Shown here piece after piece: positions 9,173-19,547 of a DNA stretch of 64,000 nucleotides. Location of the stretch: NCBI RefSeq assembly GCF_004217225.1, contig NZ_SHKM01000002.1, forward strand, positions 129,307 through 193,306, written 5' to 3'. Both the position numbers and the translations under genes were made by a program. The DNA is from Azospira oryzae. GTDB lineage: Bacteria > Pseudomonadota > Gammaproteobacteria > Burkholderiales > Rhodocyclaceae. The notes beneath the pieces were generated by a model. It saw nothing but the letters and a program-made list of their open reading frames with translations. It ran no database searches and was not told where the DNA came from. Within the stretch, counting starts at the first letter, position 1. Each line of letters begins with the position of its first letter.

Positions 9173-10102
9173 TCAGGCGACTTTCTTGGCGTTCTGTTCT
9201 TCAAGCTTGGCCAGCACTTCGGCGGACCATTCCTTGGGCGCCATGGGGAAGCCCAGGCGGGCGCGGGAATCCAGGTAGGACTGGGCGACGCTGCGGGCCA
9301 GGTTGCGGATGCGGCCGATGTAGGCGGCCCGCTCGGTGACGGAAATGGCGCCCCGGGCATCCAGCAGATTGAAGGTGTGGGCAGCCTTCAGCACCTGCTC
9401 GTAAGCCGGCAGGGCCAGCTGGGCCTGCATCAGGTGCTGGGCCTGCTTCTCGTGGGCACCGAAGGCGGTGAACAGGAAGTCGGCGTCGCTGTGCTCGAAG
9501 TTGTAGGTGGATTGTTCCACCTCGTTCTGGTGGTACACGTCGCCGTAGGTGAGGCCTTCGGTCCACTTCAGGTCATAGACGTTTTCCACGCCCTGCAGGT
9601 ACATGGCCAGACGTTCCAGGCCGTAGGTGATCTCGCCGGTGATGGGCTTGCAGTCGATGCCGCCGACCTGCTGGAAGTAGGTGAACTGGGTCACTTCCAT
9701 GCCGTTCATCCACACTTCCCAGCCCAGGCCCCAGGCGCCCAGGCTGGGGTTTTCCCAGTCGTCCTCGACGAAGCGCACGTCGTTCTTCTTCAGGTCAAAG
9801 CCCAGGGCTTCCAGGGAGCCCAGGTACAGCTCCAGGATGTTGTCGGGAGCGGGCTTGAGCACCACCTGGAACTGATAGTAGTGCTGCATGCGGTTGGGGT
9901 TTTCGCCGTAGCGGCCGTCCTTGGGCCGGCGGGAGGGCTGCACGTAGGCGGCCTTCCAGGGCTCGGGGCCGATGGCCCGCAGGAAGGTGGCGGTGTGGCT
10001 GGTGCCGGCGCCGACTTCCATGTCGTAGGGTTGCAGGAGGGCACAGCCCTGTTTGCTCCAGTAGTCCTGCAGACGCAGGATCACTTCCTGAAAGGTAGGC
10101 AT
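9173..10102 (-). CDS. glyQ: Glycyl-tRNA synthetase, alpha subunit
   Basis: The catalytic alpha chain that forms glycyl-adenylate. The segment from [13 protein letters not shown] through [12 protein letters not shown] is diagnostic, and the protein is about 309 residues from the ATG at 10102. An in-frame TTG at 10120 would add six residues (MANPIP); neither start has a good ribosome binding site, and the ATG fits the family better. A 51-base gap separates it from lnt upstream. Confidence 0.96.
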   Translation of the reverse strand: MPTFQEVILRLQDYWSKQGCALLQPYDMEVGAGTSHTATFLRAIGPEPWKAAYVQPSRRPKDGRYGENPNRMQHYYQFQVVLKPAPDNILELYLGSLEALGFDLKKNDVRFVEDDWENPSLGAWGLGWEVWMNGMEVTQFTYFQQVGGIDCKPITGEITYGLERLAMYLQGVENVYDLKWTEGLTYGDVYHQNEVEQSTYNFEHSDADFLFTAFGAHEKQAQHLMQAQLALPAYEQVLKAAHTFNLLDARGAISVTERAAYIGRIRNLARSVAQSYLDSRARLGFPMAPKEWSAEVLAKLEEQNAKKVA

Positions 10103-10153
10103 GGGTATGGGGTTCGCCAAAAAGCGTTCGAAATTTGTCGGAAACGTTGGATT

Positions 10154-11671
10154 TTACTGGGTTTCCCGCCGCCGTGCCAAAGCACCTGCAGCCAGGAGAA
10201 GGGTCGCCAGAAACAGGGCCACCGTATTGCCGGTGCGGGCAAAGGGCGTCAGCCCCTGGTAACCCCGCACCTCGGCCACCAGGGCGCCCCGGGTGAAGGG
10301 CGGCAGCACGGCCTGGACCCGTCCGTCCGGGGCCACCACGGCGGTCATGCCGGTGTTGGTGGCGCGCAGCATGGGGCGACCGGTCTCCAGGGCCCGCAGC
10401 TGGGCGATCTGCAGATGCTGGGGCTGGGCCAGGGAATGGCCGAACCAGGCGGTGTTGGAGAGATTGACCAGCAGGGTGGCCCGGGGCAGGGCATGGATGA
10501 TCTCGCCGCCGAAGACGTCTTCGTAGCAGATGTTGGGCGCGATCTGCTGGCCGGCCAAAGCCAGGGTCGGCTGCCGGCCGCCGCCGGAGGAAAAGTCCGA
10601 CATGGGCATGTGCATGAGGTCGAGGAACCAGCGGAAGCCCGGCGGCACGAATTCGCCGAAGGGCACTAGGTGGGCCTTGCTGTAGGACTGCTGGGGACTG
10701 GCGCCGAAGCCGATGGCGCTGTTGTAGTAGCGCCGCTCGCCGCTGCTCTCGTCGGCCACCGGCACCCCCAGCAGCAGGTCGCCGCCGCGGCGGGCGGCCA
10801 GGGCCTTGAGGTCGGCGATGAACTCGGGGGGCAGCTGGTCGTAGAGGGCCGGCACGGCGGTTTCCGGCAGCACCGTCAGGTCCGCCGGATTGTCCCGGGC
10901 CAGGCCGACGTAGGTGGTGAGGGAATCGAGAAAGCGCTCCGGCTCCCATTTCAGATCCTGGGGAATGTTGCCCTGGAGCAGGGCCACCCGCAGCGGCTCG
11001 CCCACCGGCGCAGTCCATTGCACCAGCCCCAGCCCGGCGCCGAGGCCGAGCAGCAGCAAGACCAGCAGCCCAGGCAGACGCTGGCGCCCCACCACCGCCA
11101 GGGCGCCCCAGGCGCCCAGCAGGGCGGAGGCCAGGGACACGCCATACACGCCGAGCAGCGGCGCCAGGCCGGCCAGGGGCGACGGCGGCGACTGGGAGTA
11201 GCCCAGGGCCAGCCAGGGAAAACCGGTGAGCACCCAGCCGCGGGCCCATTCGGCCAGCACCCAGCTGGCAGCGAACAGGCATGCGCTTCTCCAGGATACC
11301 TTGTCGGAGAAGTCCAGCCGGCGGGCGCTCCAGGCCGCCGCCATGGGATAGAGGGCCATGTAGGCGCACAGGGCCAGGGTGGCCAGGGCGGCCACCGGCA
11401 GGGGCATGCCGCCGACGTCGTGGAGGCTGACATAAACCCAGGAGACGCCGCCGAGGAATTGGGCCAGGCCGAAGGCGAAGCCGCGCCAGGCCGCCGCCCG
11501 GGGCGACGGCGCCCGGCTCACCAGGAGGAACAGGGCGCCCCAGCTGAGCCAGGCCAGCCAGAAGACAGTGAAGGGAGCGAAGGCGCCCACCCCCAGCAGG
11601 CCGGCGCCGGCCGCCAGCAGACGGGCCCGCCCGTCGCTGCGTACTACGGAGAGAAAAGCGGCGATTCCCAC
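10154..11671 (-). CDS. lnt: Apolipoprotein N-acyltransferase
   Basis: Adds the third acyl chain to the N-terminal cysteine of outer-membrane lipoproteins. The protein has 505 residues: a membrane half (about residues 1-215, roughly seven hydrophobic segments) followed by a periplasmic nitrilase-type domain. Visible catalytic elements are the glutamate in LPETAVP and the cysteine in NICYEDVFG. The start is GTG at 11671, one base after the corC stop. The order corC-lnt is the usual proteobacterial arrangement. Confidence 0.95.
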   Translation of the reverse strand: MGIAAFLSVVRSDGRARLLAAGAGLLGVGAFAPFTVFWLAWLSWGALFLLVSRAPSPRAAAWRGFAFGLAQFLGGVSWVYVSLHDVGGMPLPVAALATLALCAYMALYPMAAAWSARRLDFSDKVSWRSACLFAASWVLAEWARGWVLTGFPWLALGYSQSPPSPLAGLAPLLGVYGVSLASALLGAWGALAVVGRQRLPGLLVLLLLGLGAGLGLVQWTAPVGEPLRVALLQGNIPQDLKWEPERFLDSLTTYVGLARDNPADLTVLPETAVPALYDQLPPEFIADLKALAARRGGDLLLGVPVADESSGERRYYNSAIGFGASPQQSYSKAHLVPFGEFVPPGFRWFLDLMHMPMSDFSSGGGRQPTLALAGQQIAPNICYEDVFGGEIIHALPRATLLVNLSNTAWFGHSLAQPQHLQIAQLRALETGRPMLRATNTGMTAVVAPDGRVQAVLPPFTRGALVAEVRGYQGLTPFARTGNTVALFLATLLLAAGALARRRETQ

Positions 11672-11672
11672 C

Positions 11673-12518
11673 TTATTCGGTATCGCCGATGGTGCGGGGC
11701 GTATCCACCAGCAGGGTATACAGACGCCGGCTGTCGGCCCGCAGGACCTGGAAGCGGACGTGGCCCACCTCCACCACTTCGTTGCGCTTGGGCACCCGGC
11801 CCAGGTGGTGCAGCAGCATGCCGCCGACGGTGTCGAAATCGTCGTCGGGGAAAGTGGTGCCGAAGGCGTGGTTGAAGCTGGCGATCTCGGTCTGGGCCTT
11901 GACCCGGTAGCGACCGGACTGGTCCAGCTGGATGTTGTCCACCGTCTCGTCGAAGTCGTACTCGTCCTCGATCTCGCCGACGATCTGCTCCAGCACGTCC
12001 TCGATGGTCACCAGGCCGGCAACGCCGCCGAATTCGTCCACCACGATGGCCATGTGGTTGCGGCTGACGCGGAACTCCCGCAGCAGCACGTTGAGACGCT
12101 TGGATTCAGGGATGAAGACGGCGGGGCGCAGCCAGTTGCGCAGGCTGAAGTCCCGCTCGATGATGGAGCGCAGCAGGTCCTTGGCCAGGAGAATGCCCAG
12201 CACGTCGTCCTTGCTCTCGCCAACCACCGGGAAGCGGGAGTGGGCGGTCTCGATCACCGTGGGGATGAGCTGGTCCAGGGAGGAGTCGATGTCGATCACG
12301 TCCATCTGGGCCCGGGGCACCATGACGTCGCGGACGGAGGTTTCGGAGGCGGCCATGGCCCCTTCGATGATGGTCAGGGCGTCGGCGTCGAGCAGGTCGC
12401 GCTCGAAGGCGGAATGCAGCAGGGCGAGGAGTTGCTCCCGATCCTCGGGCTCGCGCAGGAGGAGGGAGGAAAGACGTTCGAGCAGAGTCGGTTTGGGCGA
12501 ACTAGGGGAAGGGTCCAT
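11673..12518 (-). CDS. corC: CorC-like CBS-domain protein (magnesium/cobalt efflux type)
   Basis: A cytoplasmic protein of 281 residues with two CBS domains (about residues 70-195) and a C-terminal CorC_HlyC domain (about 205-280, containing the TVGGMLLHHLGRVP segment). It lacks the membrane CNNM domain, as does CorC of Salmonella, which is linked to cobalt/magnesium resistance. It sits between ybeY and lnt in the conserved miaB-phoH-ybeY-corC-lnt run; the 59-base gap to ybeY is the widest in that run. Confidence 0.92.
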   Translation of the reverse strand: MDPSPSSPKPTLLERLSSLLLREPEDREQLLALLHSAFERDLLDADALTIIEGAMAASETSVRDVMVPRAQMDVIDIDSSLDQLIPTVIETAHSRFPVVGESKDDVLGILLAKDLLRSIIERDFSLRNWLRPAVFIPESKRLNVLLREFRVSRNHMAIVVDEFGGVAGLVTIEDVLEQIVGEIEDEYDFDETVDNIQLDQSGRYRVKAQTEIASFNHAFGTTFPDDDFDTVGGMLLHHLGRVPKRNEVVEVGHVRFQVLRADSRRLYTLLVDTPRTIGDTE

Positions 12519-12577
12519 GGGCGGGGTTGGGCAACGGAAATTGGGGATGGGGAACCTGGGCGCCCCACCGGTGCCGC

Positions 12578-13036
12578 TCAGGCGGCGTAGGGATCGGGGT
12601 AGCCGAGGCCGGCCAGGATGTCGCGTTCCCGGGCCTCCATGTGCTCGGCCGCCGCTTCTTCTTCGTGGTCGTAACCTTGCAGGTGCAGCATACCATGCAC
12701 CACCAGGTGGGCGTAGTGAGCCGCCAGGGGCTTGCCCTGCTCGGCCGCTTCCCGGGCCACCACGGCATGGCAGATGACCAGGTCGCCCATGACGACGGGC
12801 TCGTATTCGTAGGGGAAGGAGAGGACGTTGGTGGCGTAGTCCTTGCCCCGGTAGTCCCGGTTCAGCTCCTGGCCTTCGTCGGCTTCCACCAGGCGGATGG
12901 TGACCTGGCCACCCTTCATGCCGTCCACGTTGAGGGCGGCGCGGGCCCAGGCGCGGAAATCGTCGCGGCAGGGTAGGCCTTCCCGGTTACAGGCGTATTG
13001 CACCGAGAGGTTGAGGCGGCGGCTGGGCTGGTTCAT
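12578..13036 (-). CDS. ybeY: Endoribonuclease YbeY (16S rRNA maturation)
   Basis: A zinc-dependent RNase acting in 16S rRNA 3'-end maturation and 70S quality control. The protein has 152 residues and the complete motif [11 protein letters not shown] (zinc ligands His114, His118, His124). Its start overlaps the phoH stop by four bases (ATGA), indicating coupling. Length and context are normal. Confidence 0.96.
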   Translation of the reverse strand: MNQPSRRLNLSVQYACNREGLPCRDDFRAWARAALNVDGMKGGQVTIRLVEADEGQELNRDYRGKDYATNVLSFPYEYEPVVMGDLVICHAVVAREAAEQGKPLAAHYAHLVVHGMLHLQGYDHEEEAAAEHMEARERDILAGLGYPDPYAA

Positions 13037-14007
13037 GGCTTGCGTCCGTGTTCTTCGTAGGCGGAGACGATACGGGCCACCAGGGGGTGGCGCACCACGT
13101 CTTCCTTGAGGAATTCGGTGAAGGCGATGCCCCGCACTTCGCGCAGGATCTGGGCCGCTTCACGGAGACCGCTCTGGTGGCCCCGGGGCAGGTCCACCTG
13201 GGTCAGATCGCCGGTGACCACGGCCTTGGCGCCGATGCCGATGCGGGTGAGGAACATCTTCATCTGTTCCGGCGTGGTGTTCTGGGCCTCATCGAGGATG
13301 ATGAAGGCGTGGTTGAGGGTACGCCCGCGCATGAAGGCCAGGGGGGCGATCTCGATGGCGCCCTTTTCGTAGAGCTTGGTCACCTTGTCGAAGCCCATCA
13401 GGTCGTAGAGGGCATCGTAGAGGGGACGCAGGTAGGGATCCACCTTCTGGGCCAGGTCGCCGGGCAGGAAGCCGAGGCGCTCACCGGCCTCCACTGCCGG
13501 CCGGGTGAGGACGATACGCTCCACCTGGTCCCGCTCGAAGGCATCCACGGCGCTGGCCACGGCCAGATAGGTCTTGCCGGTGCCGGCGGGGCCGATGCCG
13601 AAGGTGATGTCGTGATCCTGGATGTGCTTCAGGTATTCGATCTGGCGCGGCGTGCGGCCGTGCAGTTCGCTCTTGCGCGTGATCAGGGCCGGCGAGGTGG
13701 GGTCGATGCCGGCGGAACCGGCCCGGGCCGGCTGGTTCAGCAGTTCGATAAGCCCCAGCTGGATGTCGTCCACCGACAGGGGCTCCCTGGCCTTGGCGTA
13801 GAAGCGGCTGATGGCGTCGGAGGCACGGCGGGCCTGGGCGACGGAACCGTGGAAGGTGAAACGCTCGCCGCGGCGGGTGATGGTCACATCCAGGGCCGTC
13901 TCGATCTGCCGCAGGTTCTCGTCCAGGGCGCCGCACAGGTTGGCCAGGTACTGGTTGTCCACCGGGGACAGGAACAGCTCCAAGGGCCGGGTTTTGCTCG
14001 CACCCAT
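13033..14007 (-). CDS. ybeZ: PhoH-like ATPase
   Basis: An RNA-associated P-loop ATPase of the PhoH family, 324 residues. Walker A is [11 protein letters not shown] and Walker B lies in [10 protein letters not shown], both in the C-terminal two thirds; the N-terminal third is KH-like. It partners YbeY in many bacteria. Its ATG shares one base with the miaB stop and its stop overlaps the ybeY start. Confidence 0.93.
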   Translation of the reverse strand: MGASKTRPLELFLSPVDNQYLANLCGALDENLRQIETALDVTITRRGERFTFHGSVAQARRASDAISRFYAKAREPLSVDDIQLGLIELLNQPARAGSAGIDPTSPALITRKSELHGRTPRQIEYLKHIQDHDITFGIGPAGTGKTYLAVASAVDAFERDQVERIVLTRPAVEAGERLGFLPGDLAQKVDPYLRPLYDALYDLMGFDKVTKLYEKGAIEIAPLAFMRGRTLNHAFIILDEAQNTTPEQMKMFLTRIGIGAKAVVTGDLTQVDLPRGHQSGLREAAQILREVRGIAFTEFLKEDVVRHPLVARIVSAYEEHGRKP

Positions 14008-15347
14008 CAGGCGGCCACGCCTTCCCGGGTGACGATCTCACCCCGCAGGGAATGGGGCAGGGCCGAAGTGATGGTGACGTCCACGAAGTGGTTGATGAGG
14101 CGGGGATTGCCGACGAAATTGACCACCCGGTTGTTGTCCGTGCGGCCGGCCAGCTCGCTGGCATCCTTCTTCGAGGTACCTTCCACCAGCACCCGCTGCA
14201 CCGTGCCGACCATGGCCTGGGAAATGGCCATGGCCTGCTCCTCGATGCGCTTTTGCAGACGAGCGAGGCGGGCCAGCTTCACATCCTGGGGCGTGTCATC
14301 TTCCAGTTCCACCGCCGGGGTCCCGGGGCGGGGGCTGTAGACGAAACTGAAGGAAGTGTCGAAGCCCACGTCCTCGATCAGTTTCATGGTCTTCTCGAAA
14401 TCCTCCTCGGTCTCACCGGGGAAGCCGACGATGAAGTCGGAGCTGAGGGAAATGTCGGGCCGCGCCACCCGCAGCTTGCGGATGATGCTCTTGTATTCGA
14501 TGGCGGTATAACCGCGCTTCATCACCGCCAGCACCCGGTCGGCGCCGGCCTGCACTGGCAGGTGCAGATGGGAGACCAGCTTGGGCACCTTGGCGTAGGT
14601 GTCGATCAGGCGCTGGGTCATTTCCCGCGGGTGCGAAGTGGTGTAGCGGATGCGTTCGATGCCGGGCATCTCGGCGATGTACTCGATGAGCATGGCCAGG
14701 TCGGCGACCTCGCCGCCAAACTCGCCTCGGTAGGCATTGACGTTCTGTCCCAGCAGGGTCACTTCCTTCACCCCTTGCTGGGCCAGGCCGGCCACTTCGG
14801 TGAGGATGTCCTCAAAGGGGCGGGACACCTCAGCGCCCCGGGTATAGGGGACGATGCAGAAGGTGCAGAACTTGGAACAGCCCTCCATGATGGAAACGAA
14901 GGCGGTGGCCCCCTCCACCTTGGCCGGGGGCAGCGCATCGAATTTCTCGATTTCCGGAAAGGAAACATCCACCGCCGCCTTGCCCTGGCTCTTCCGCTCG
15001 GCAATCAGCTGGGGCAGGCGGTGCAGGGTCTGGGGACCGAAGACCACGTCCACATAAGGCGCCCGGGCCACAATGGCGGCACCTTCCTGGCTGGCGACAC
15101 AGCCACCAACGCCGATCACCAGATTGGGATTGAGCTTCTTCAGGTGCTTGACCCGGCCCAGGTCGTGGAAAACCTTCTCCTGAGCCTTTTCACGCACGGA
15201 ACAGGTATTGAAGAGAATGATGTCCGCCTCTTCGGGGTTGTCGGTCTTTTCCAGGGGTTCGGACTGGTTAAGCACATCGGCCATCTTGTCCGAGTCGTAC
15301 TCGTTCATCTGGCAGCCGAAGGTTTTGATGTAAAGCTTTTTGGACAC
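14007..15347 (-). CDS. miaB: tRNA-2-methylthio-N6-dimethylallyladenosine synthase
   Basis: A radical-SAM methylthiotransferase that modifies A37 of tRNAs reading UNN codons. The protein has 446 residues: an N-terminal UPF0004 domain with cysteines for the auxiliary cluster ([20 protein letters not shown]), the radical-SAM triad CSKFCTFC in the middle, and a C-terminal TRAM domain. The start is GTG at 15347. It leads the miaB-phoH-ybeY-corC-lnt run. Confidence 0.97.
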   Translation of the reverse strand: MSKKLYIKTFGCQMNEYDSDKMADVLNQSEPLEKTDNPEEADIILFNTCSVREKAQEKVFHDLGRVKHLKKLNPNLVIGVGGCVASQEGAAIVARAPYVDVVFGPQTLHRLPQLIAERKSQGKAAVDVSFPEIEKFDALPPAKVEGATAFVSIMEGCSKFCTFCIVPYTRGAEVSRPFEDILTEVAGLAQQGVKEVTLLGQNVNAYRGEFGGEVADLAMLIEYIAEMPGIERIRYTTSHPREMTQRLIDTYAKVPKLVSHLHLPVQAGADRVLAVMKRGYTAIEYKSIIRKLRVARPDISLSSDFIVGFPGETEEDFEKTMKLIEDVGFDTSFSFVYSPRPGTPAVELEDDTPQDVKLARLARLQKRIEEQAMAISQAMVGTVQRVLVEGTSKKDASELAGRTDNNRVVNFVGNPRLINHFVDVTITSALPHSLRGEIVTREGVAA

Positions 15348-15395
15348 GGGATCGCTACGTATAGGTGATGAAGGCCGGAATGGCCGGAAGCTGCA

Positions 15396-15803
15396 TCAGT
15401 TGGAGGAGGCTGCCGCAGTGCCGGCAGTGCCCATGGTAGGCAAAGTGGGCAATGGCAGCGGTTGGGCCGGAATTTTCCGGGGATTCAGGTTCGCATATTC
15501 AGCCGCAGACAGGATCCAAACGCGGATCACATCGCCATTTACATCCACCTGATACCGCACGGGCACCCCACCGCTAACGGATGCCAGTACATCGGGCATC
15601 CGGATCAGATTGTCTGTTCCGCGAATCTGCGCCCCTGGCGCCAGCCGATACAGATAAGCGCCAATGGCAATCTGACCATTGCTCACTCCCTTGAGTTCGC
15701 CAAACGACGCCCCATCAGGAATGGCTCGCATGATTTCACCCTGCGCCTGCACCGCCATGGCGGACAGCAACGACAAGAGCAACAGAAATCTTCGTAAATT
15801 CAT
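15396..15803 (-). CDS. Small exported protein of unknown function
   Basis: From the ATG at 15803 the protein has 135 residues. It begins MNLRRFLLLLSLLSAMAVQAQG, a classical Sec signal peptide with cleavage after AQA, so it is periplasmic. The mature part has a short beta-rich domain with VRYQVDVNGDVIRVWIL and ends in a Pro/Thr/Ala-rich tail. No family is recognised with certainty. It lies between tRNA-Met and miaB; a longer frame to 15953 would run over the tRNA promoter and is rejected. Confidence 0.7.
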   Translation of the reverse strand: MNLRRFLLLLSLLSAMAVQAQGEIMRAIPDGASFGELKGVSNGQIAIGAYLYRLAPGAQIRGTDNLIRMPDVLASVSGGVPVRYQVDVNGDVIRVWILSAAEYANLNPRKIPAQPLPLPTLPTMGTAGTAAASSN

Positions 15804-15884
15804 CGGATTATTATACAGCACGAAAACCACCCGCCTTGTCAGGCCGGAATCCAAACGCCCCCCAAGCGACACGACGCTGGATAG

Positions 15885-15913
15885 TTGACCTGGAGCGCCC
15901 TGAAAGATAGAAT
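15885..15913 (+). promoter_or_regulatory. Sigma-70 promoter of the tRNA-Met gene
   Basis: TTGACC (15885-15890) is followed after exactly 17 bases by TAGAAT (15908-15913), placing transcription start near 15920, about 37 bases before the tRNA. Both hexamers match the consensus at five of six bases. Confidence 0.75.
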
Positions 15914-15956
15914 CGCGCACCTTGGATTGGGGTCGCACGCGGCCGCCAAACAATAT

Positions 15957-16033
15957 GGTGATGTAGCTCAGACGGTTAGAGCGATGGATTCATAACCCAT
16001 AGGTCGGCAGTTCGATTCTGCCCATCACCACCA
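15957..16033 (+). tRNA. tRNA-Met (CAT), elongator type
   Basis: A 77-base cloverleaf: acceptor stem GGTGATG pairs with CATCACC, D-stem GCTC/GAGC, anticodon CAT at 15991-15993 in the loop TTCATAA, T-arm GGCAG-TTCGATT-CTGCC, and encoded CCA end. The first base pair is G-C and the anticodon stem lacks the three G-C pairs of initiators, so this is an elongator. The pair at the foot of the anticodon loop is an A-C mismatch. Confidence 0.95.
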
Positions 16034-16043
16034 AACACCAAAG

Positions 16044-16075
16044 AAAATGGCCCGCATTGCGGGCCATTTTCTTTT
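16044..16075. terminator. Bidirectional terminator after tRNA-Met and pilQ
   Basis: A perfect 12-bp stem, AAAATGGCCCGC / GCGGGCCATTTT, with loop ATT and a CTTTT tail on the + strand. The minus strand also ends in a T-rich run, so it can stop the tRNA transcript from one side and the pil operon from the other. Confidence 0.85.
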
Positions 16076-16165
16076 GCTCGTCCACTCAGCACTCCCCTGC
16101 CCAGCAGGTTGCCATTTCAGCGCACCCCGAAGCGGCGGCCATCACCAGACGGCCGCCGACGAGCT

Positions 16166-18340
16166 TTAACGCAAAGCCAGGTCGCCAGAGACAATTTTCG
16201 GCGTAATGAAAATGAGCAGCTCCACCTTGTCTCGATCCGTCCGGGTATTGCGGAACAGGAAGCCGACATAAGGCAGGTCACCCAGGAACGGGATACGGCT
16301 GGTGGCCTGATTCTCGGTTTCCTCGTAGATACCGCCAATTACTACGGTACCGCCGTTCTCCACCAGGATGTCCGTCTTGATGTGTTTGGTCTTGATGGCG
16401 ATCACATTGCTGGCAATGGTGGTATCGGGAACATCCTTGTTGATATCCAGAGACATGATGACCCGGCCATCAGGCGTAATCTGGGGCTTCACCTTCAGGG
16501 ACAGATTCGCCTTCTTGAACATCACGGCGGTGGCCCCGGAACTGGTAGCCTGCTGGTAGGGAATTTCAATACCCTGCTCAATGATGGCCTCTGCCTGATC
16601 CGAGGTCATGACACGAGGGCTGGAAACCACCTTCCCTTTGCCATCCACTTCCAAGGCCGACAGTTCCAAGTTGAGGAAGCGGGTAGCACTGGGATTGAAA
16701 AGGACCAGCGAGAAAGCTCCGGCTTGGGAACCCTTGATTGCACTAGCAGGCAAGTTAACGCTAGTCGCAGAATTATTGTAGGTGGCCGAATTATCCAGCA
16801 TCACCTTCGCAGGCCGGGTAATGGTTTCGATACCTGTCGAGGCATCAATGGTACGGCTAATTACGTTCTGATAGGTCTCCCGCGCCTGATCCAGCATGCT
16901 GCCGCCAATCCGACTTTGCAGACGCCCCGTTCCATTGACTGGATTGCTGATGTCATTAAAACCAAGTCGAACGCCGAGGTTCTTACTGAAGTTGTCTGTC
17001 GCCTCGACGATTCGGGCCTCGATCAAAACCTGCCGTACCGGCACGTCGGTTTTCGCAATGATTTTGCGCAGTTCCTCAAGCCGGGTGGGAGTGTCCTGAA
17101 TGAACAAAGTATTGGTTCTTGGGTCCATCACCGCGCTACCGCGCTTGGATAGAATCCGTTGCTTTTCATCGGTCAGGACCTTATGGAAAGCCTCTGCCCG
17201 TTGATAGTTCAATTGAAAGGTTTCTGTCTTCAACGGCTCAACATCACTGATCTGCTGCTTGGCCTGAAGTTCCAGCTCTTCCTTCTTCAACAACTCATCT
17301 TTCGGGGCAATGAGCAGAACAGTTCCCCGCCGACGCTTATCCAATCCACCTCGTTCCAGAATCAGGTCAAACGCCTGATCCCACGGAACATTTTGCAGGC
17401 GCAGGCTGATCGAGCCGGACACGGTATCCGACATCACGACGTTGTAGCCAAATTCCTCACCCAGCGTCTGCAGCAACTGTTTTACCGGGGTGTTCTGGAT
17501 ATTGAGGGATATCTTGTCACCACCATACTCATGCGGGCCGCCGGAACGGGCCAGTTTGTTCGGATCTTCAGAAACGGCCTTAACCTCAATGACAAACTGA
17601 TTTTCAGCCTGGTAGGCCTGATGTTCCCAGAGCCCCTTCGCCGAAATTGCAACCCGAGCATTGCCGGCCTGCGGCATTGCCGTGACACTGGTTACAGGCG
17701 TGGAAAAATCGGTCACATCGATCTTCTGGGCCATGTGTGGCGGCAGAGTTGCCTTCTGGAACTCGACAATTACCTGCTCCCCTTGCTGGCGCACATCCAC
17801 GCCAACATTGGCATCACTGAGATCAATGACCACCCGCCCTTCCCCGCCCGCCCCTCTCCTAAAATTAATCGAGCGGATCGCGTGGGTAGTCGCCGCGTAT
17901 TTTGACTCGGCAAACTGACTGACCTTGTTGTCAGCCACAATCGCCCCGGTCACCTTCGTCAGCGTGACGTAAACCTGATTGCCCTCTAGGCGCGTTTCGT
18001 AGGCCATGGGCTGATTCAGGTTCAGAACCAACCGGGTCCGCTTATCGGACTGAACAACGTTATAGCCACGAATACCGCCGCTGGACAACTGCTCGGCATT
18101 TTTACCGAGGCTGTTTTCCGTATCCGGGAAATCCAAAGCCACGCGCGCCGGGCTGGCAACGCTGAAACTGGCAGGGATAGCAGCCAGCGGATTTTTTAAA
18201 GACACCTTGAGCGTTACGGAGTCGCCCTGGGTTGCTACATTAATCGCTTCAATCGCGTTGGATTGAGCCACCCCATAGGCGGAGAAGGATAGCAATCCCA
18301 GCAGGGATGCAACCTTCAGGATCTGTTTATAAAACTTCAT
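16166..18340 (-). CDS. pilQ: Type IV pilus secretin
   Basis: Forms the outer-membrane channel for the pilus fibre. The protein has 724 residues from ATG 18340: signal peptide (MKFYKQ...AYGVAQS), two AMIN domains that bind peptidoglycan in the N-terminal third, an STN/N0 domain, an N1 (KH-like) domain, and a C-terminal secretin barrel containing VPFLGDLPYVGFLFR. Its start overlaps the pilP stop by four bases. It is the last gene of pilMNOPQ. Codons in this operon are visibly less GC-rich than in its neighbours. Confidence 0.96.
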   Translation of the reverse strand: MKFYKQILKVASLLGLLSFSAYGVAQSNAIEAINVATQGDSVTLKVSLKNPLAAIPASFSVASPARVALDFPDTENSLGKNAEQLSSGGIRGYNVVQSDKRTRLVLNLNQPMAYETRLEGNQVYVTLTKVTGAIVADNKVSQFAESKYAATTHAIRSINFRRGAGGEGRVVIDLSDANVGVDVRQQGEQVIVEFQKATLPPHMAQKIDVTDFSTPVTSVTAMPQAGNARVAISAKGLWEHQAYQAENQFVIEVKAVSEDPNKLARSGGPHEYGGDKISLNIQNTPVKQLLQTLGEEFGYNVVMSDTVSGSISLRLQNVPWDQAFDLILERGGLDKRRRGTVLLIAPKDELLKKEELELQAKQQISDVEPLKTETFQLNYQRAEAFHKVLTDEKQRILSKRGSAVMDPRTNTLFIQDTPTRLEELRKIIAKTDVPVRQVLIEARIVEATDNFSKNLGVRLGFNDISNPVNGTGRLQSRIGGSMLDQARETYQNVISRTIDASTGIETITRPAKVMLDNSATYNNSATSVNLPASAIKGSQAGAFSLVLFNPSATRFLNLELSALEVDGKGKVVSSPRVMTSDQAEAIIEQGIEIPYQQATSSGATAVMFKKANLSLKVKPQITPDGRVIMSLDINKDVPDTTIASNVIAIKTKHIKTDILVENGGTVVIGGIYEETENQATSRIPFLGDLPYVGFLFRNTRTDRDKVELLIFITPKIVSGDLALR

Positions 18341-18867
18341 TTTCCGTCCCCCGTTTCCTGGAGTTGTAGCGAGCTGACACGCTCCACCCAATCACCAGAA
18401 CTTTCCTGAACCAACTCACGCAAAACAATCTGCGTTTCATCAATATTGGTAATGATCCCAAAGTTCTGGCCCATGTAATTCCCGATCTTTACCTGGTGCA
18501 GCGAACTGTCAGCCAGAACAATCCCATTTGCCAGCTTTCCCCGATAGAGGAAGCCCACATACTTCAGCGATTCAAGCGGATAAGCTTCCAAGGCCTCCTT
18601 CGGGCGATTGAAGTCCGGCAGCAGCCCGCCTCCGCCCGCTTTGTTGGCCGGGTTCAGCTTGGCTGCCTTGAATGGATCAATATTGCCGGCGGCATCGTAA
18701 GCAACGGCTTCATAAGGCTTCATCTCAGGAAGAGGGGCCACTCGCCCTTTCAAATCCTTGGTGGATTCTTGCATCCACTGCTTCAAGTCCTCGTGCTCAC
18801 CATCCCCGCATCCGCCAAGAGCCAAAACGAGCACACTTGCACCGATCGCCAGACGACGGTTACTCAT
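18337..18867 (-). CDS. pilP: Type IV pilus inner-membrane lipoprotein
   Basis: Links the PilN/PilO inner-membrane complex to the PilQ secretin. The protein has 176 residues with a lipoprotein signal peptide ending LALGGC (lipobox cysteine at about residue 20), a proline-rich linker and a beta-rich HR domain (about residues 95-165). Overlaps of four bases join it to pilO upstream and pilQ downstream. Confidence 0.93.
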   Translation of the reverse strand: MSNRRLAIGASVLVLALGGCGDGEHEDLKQWMQESTKDLKGRVAPLPEMKPYEAVAYDAAGNIDPFKAAKLNPANKAGGGGLLPDFNRPKEALEAYPLESLKYVGFLYRGKLANGIVLADSSLHQVKIGNYMGQNFGIITNIDETQIVLRELVQESSGDWVERVSSLQLQETGDGK

Positions 18868-19547
18868 TTTTTGCCTCCCGCAGCTTTCTTCGCAGCTTCT
18901 TGTGCCGCCTTCTTCTGCTTGGCGACCTCTTCTTCATCCAGATAACGGAAGGTTTTGGCAATAGCCTCCATGCTGAGGCTGCCATCTTTTTGAGGGGCGA
19001 TTGCGATGTTGTTGAGCGTAACGATACGAGGCAACCTGCCAATATCCTCGGCAAAAGCACCCAAATCGTGGTAATTCCCGGTCAATTTTACGGAAACAGG
19101 AAGCTCCGCATAAAATTCCTTAAGCGCCTCCTGACCAGGCTTGAATAACTCAAAGGAAAGCCCCCGCCCCAAACCGGACTGATTGATTTCCACAAGAAGG
19201 GATTCAACTTCCGCCTTGTTTGGCAGTTGTTTCAGCAATGCGCCGAACGAGCGGTCAATTTCATTGAGCTGCTGCTCATAAAGGCTCAAGTTGATTGTCT
19301 GGCGCTTTTTGCTGACATATTCGTCCTTGAGTTTCAGCTCTTCCTCTCGCCGGCCATCGAGCACACCATACTGCTCACTCCAGACGACCACGTAACCTGC
19401 AACCAACAGGCCAACAAAAAGTCCAATCAGCACGGCAAACCTTGGTACAGCCGGCCAGGCTCCAATATCATTGGGGTTAAGGTTACGAAAATCCTGTGCG
19501 ATTTTTTCAAAGTTCAGCGCTGGCAAAGAGATTTTTGGCTTATTCAT
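18864..19547 (-). CDS. pilO: Type IV pilus assembly protein PilO
   Basis: A bitopic inner-membrane protein that pairs with PilN. It has 227 residues: a short cytoplasmic N-terminus with FRNLNPNDIGAWPAVPR, one membrane helix (about 40-58), a coiled coil and a ferredoxin-like periplasmic domain with the FFAELP-like segment. The C-terminus is Lys/Ala-rich. Four-base overlaps on both sides show coupled translation. Confidence 0.93.
   Translation of the reverse strand: MNKPKISLPALNFEKIAQDFRNLNPNDIGAWPAVPRFAVLIGLFVGLLVAGYVVVWSEQYGVLDGRREEELKLKDEYVSKKRQTINLSLYEQQLNEIDRSFGALLKQLPNKAEVESLLVEINQSGLGRGLSFELFKPGQEALKEFYAELPVSVKLTGNYHDLGAFAEDIGRLPRIVTLNNIAIAPQKDGSLSMEAIAKTFRYLDEEEVAKQKKAAQEAAKKAAGGKK

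Noticed and set aside
15804-15953. Longer N-terminus for the exported protein next to tRNA-Met
   Set aside because: It would place coding sequence over the tRNA promoter, and the shorter start gives a normal signal peptide.
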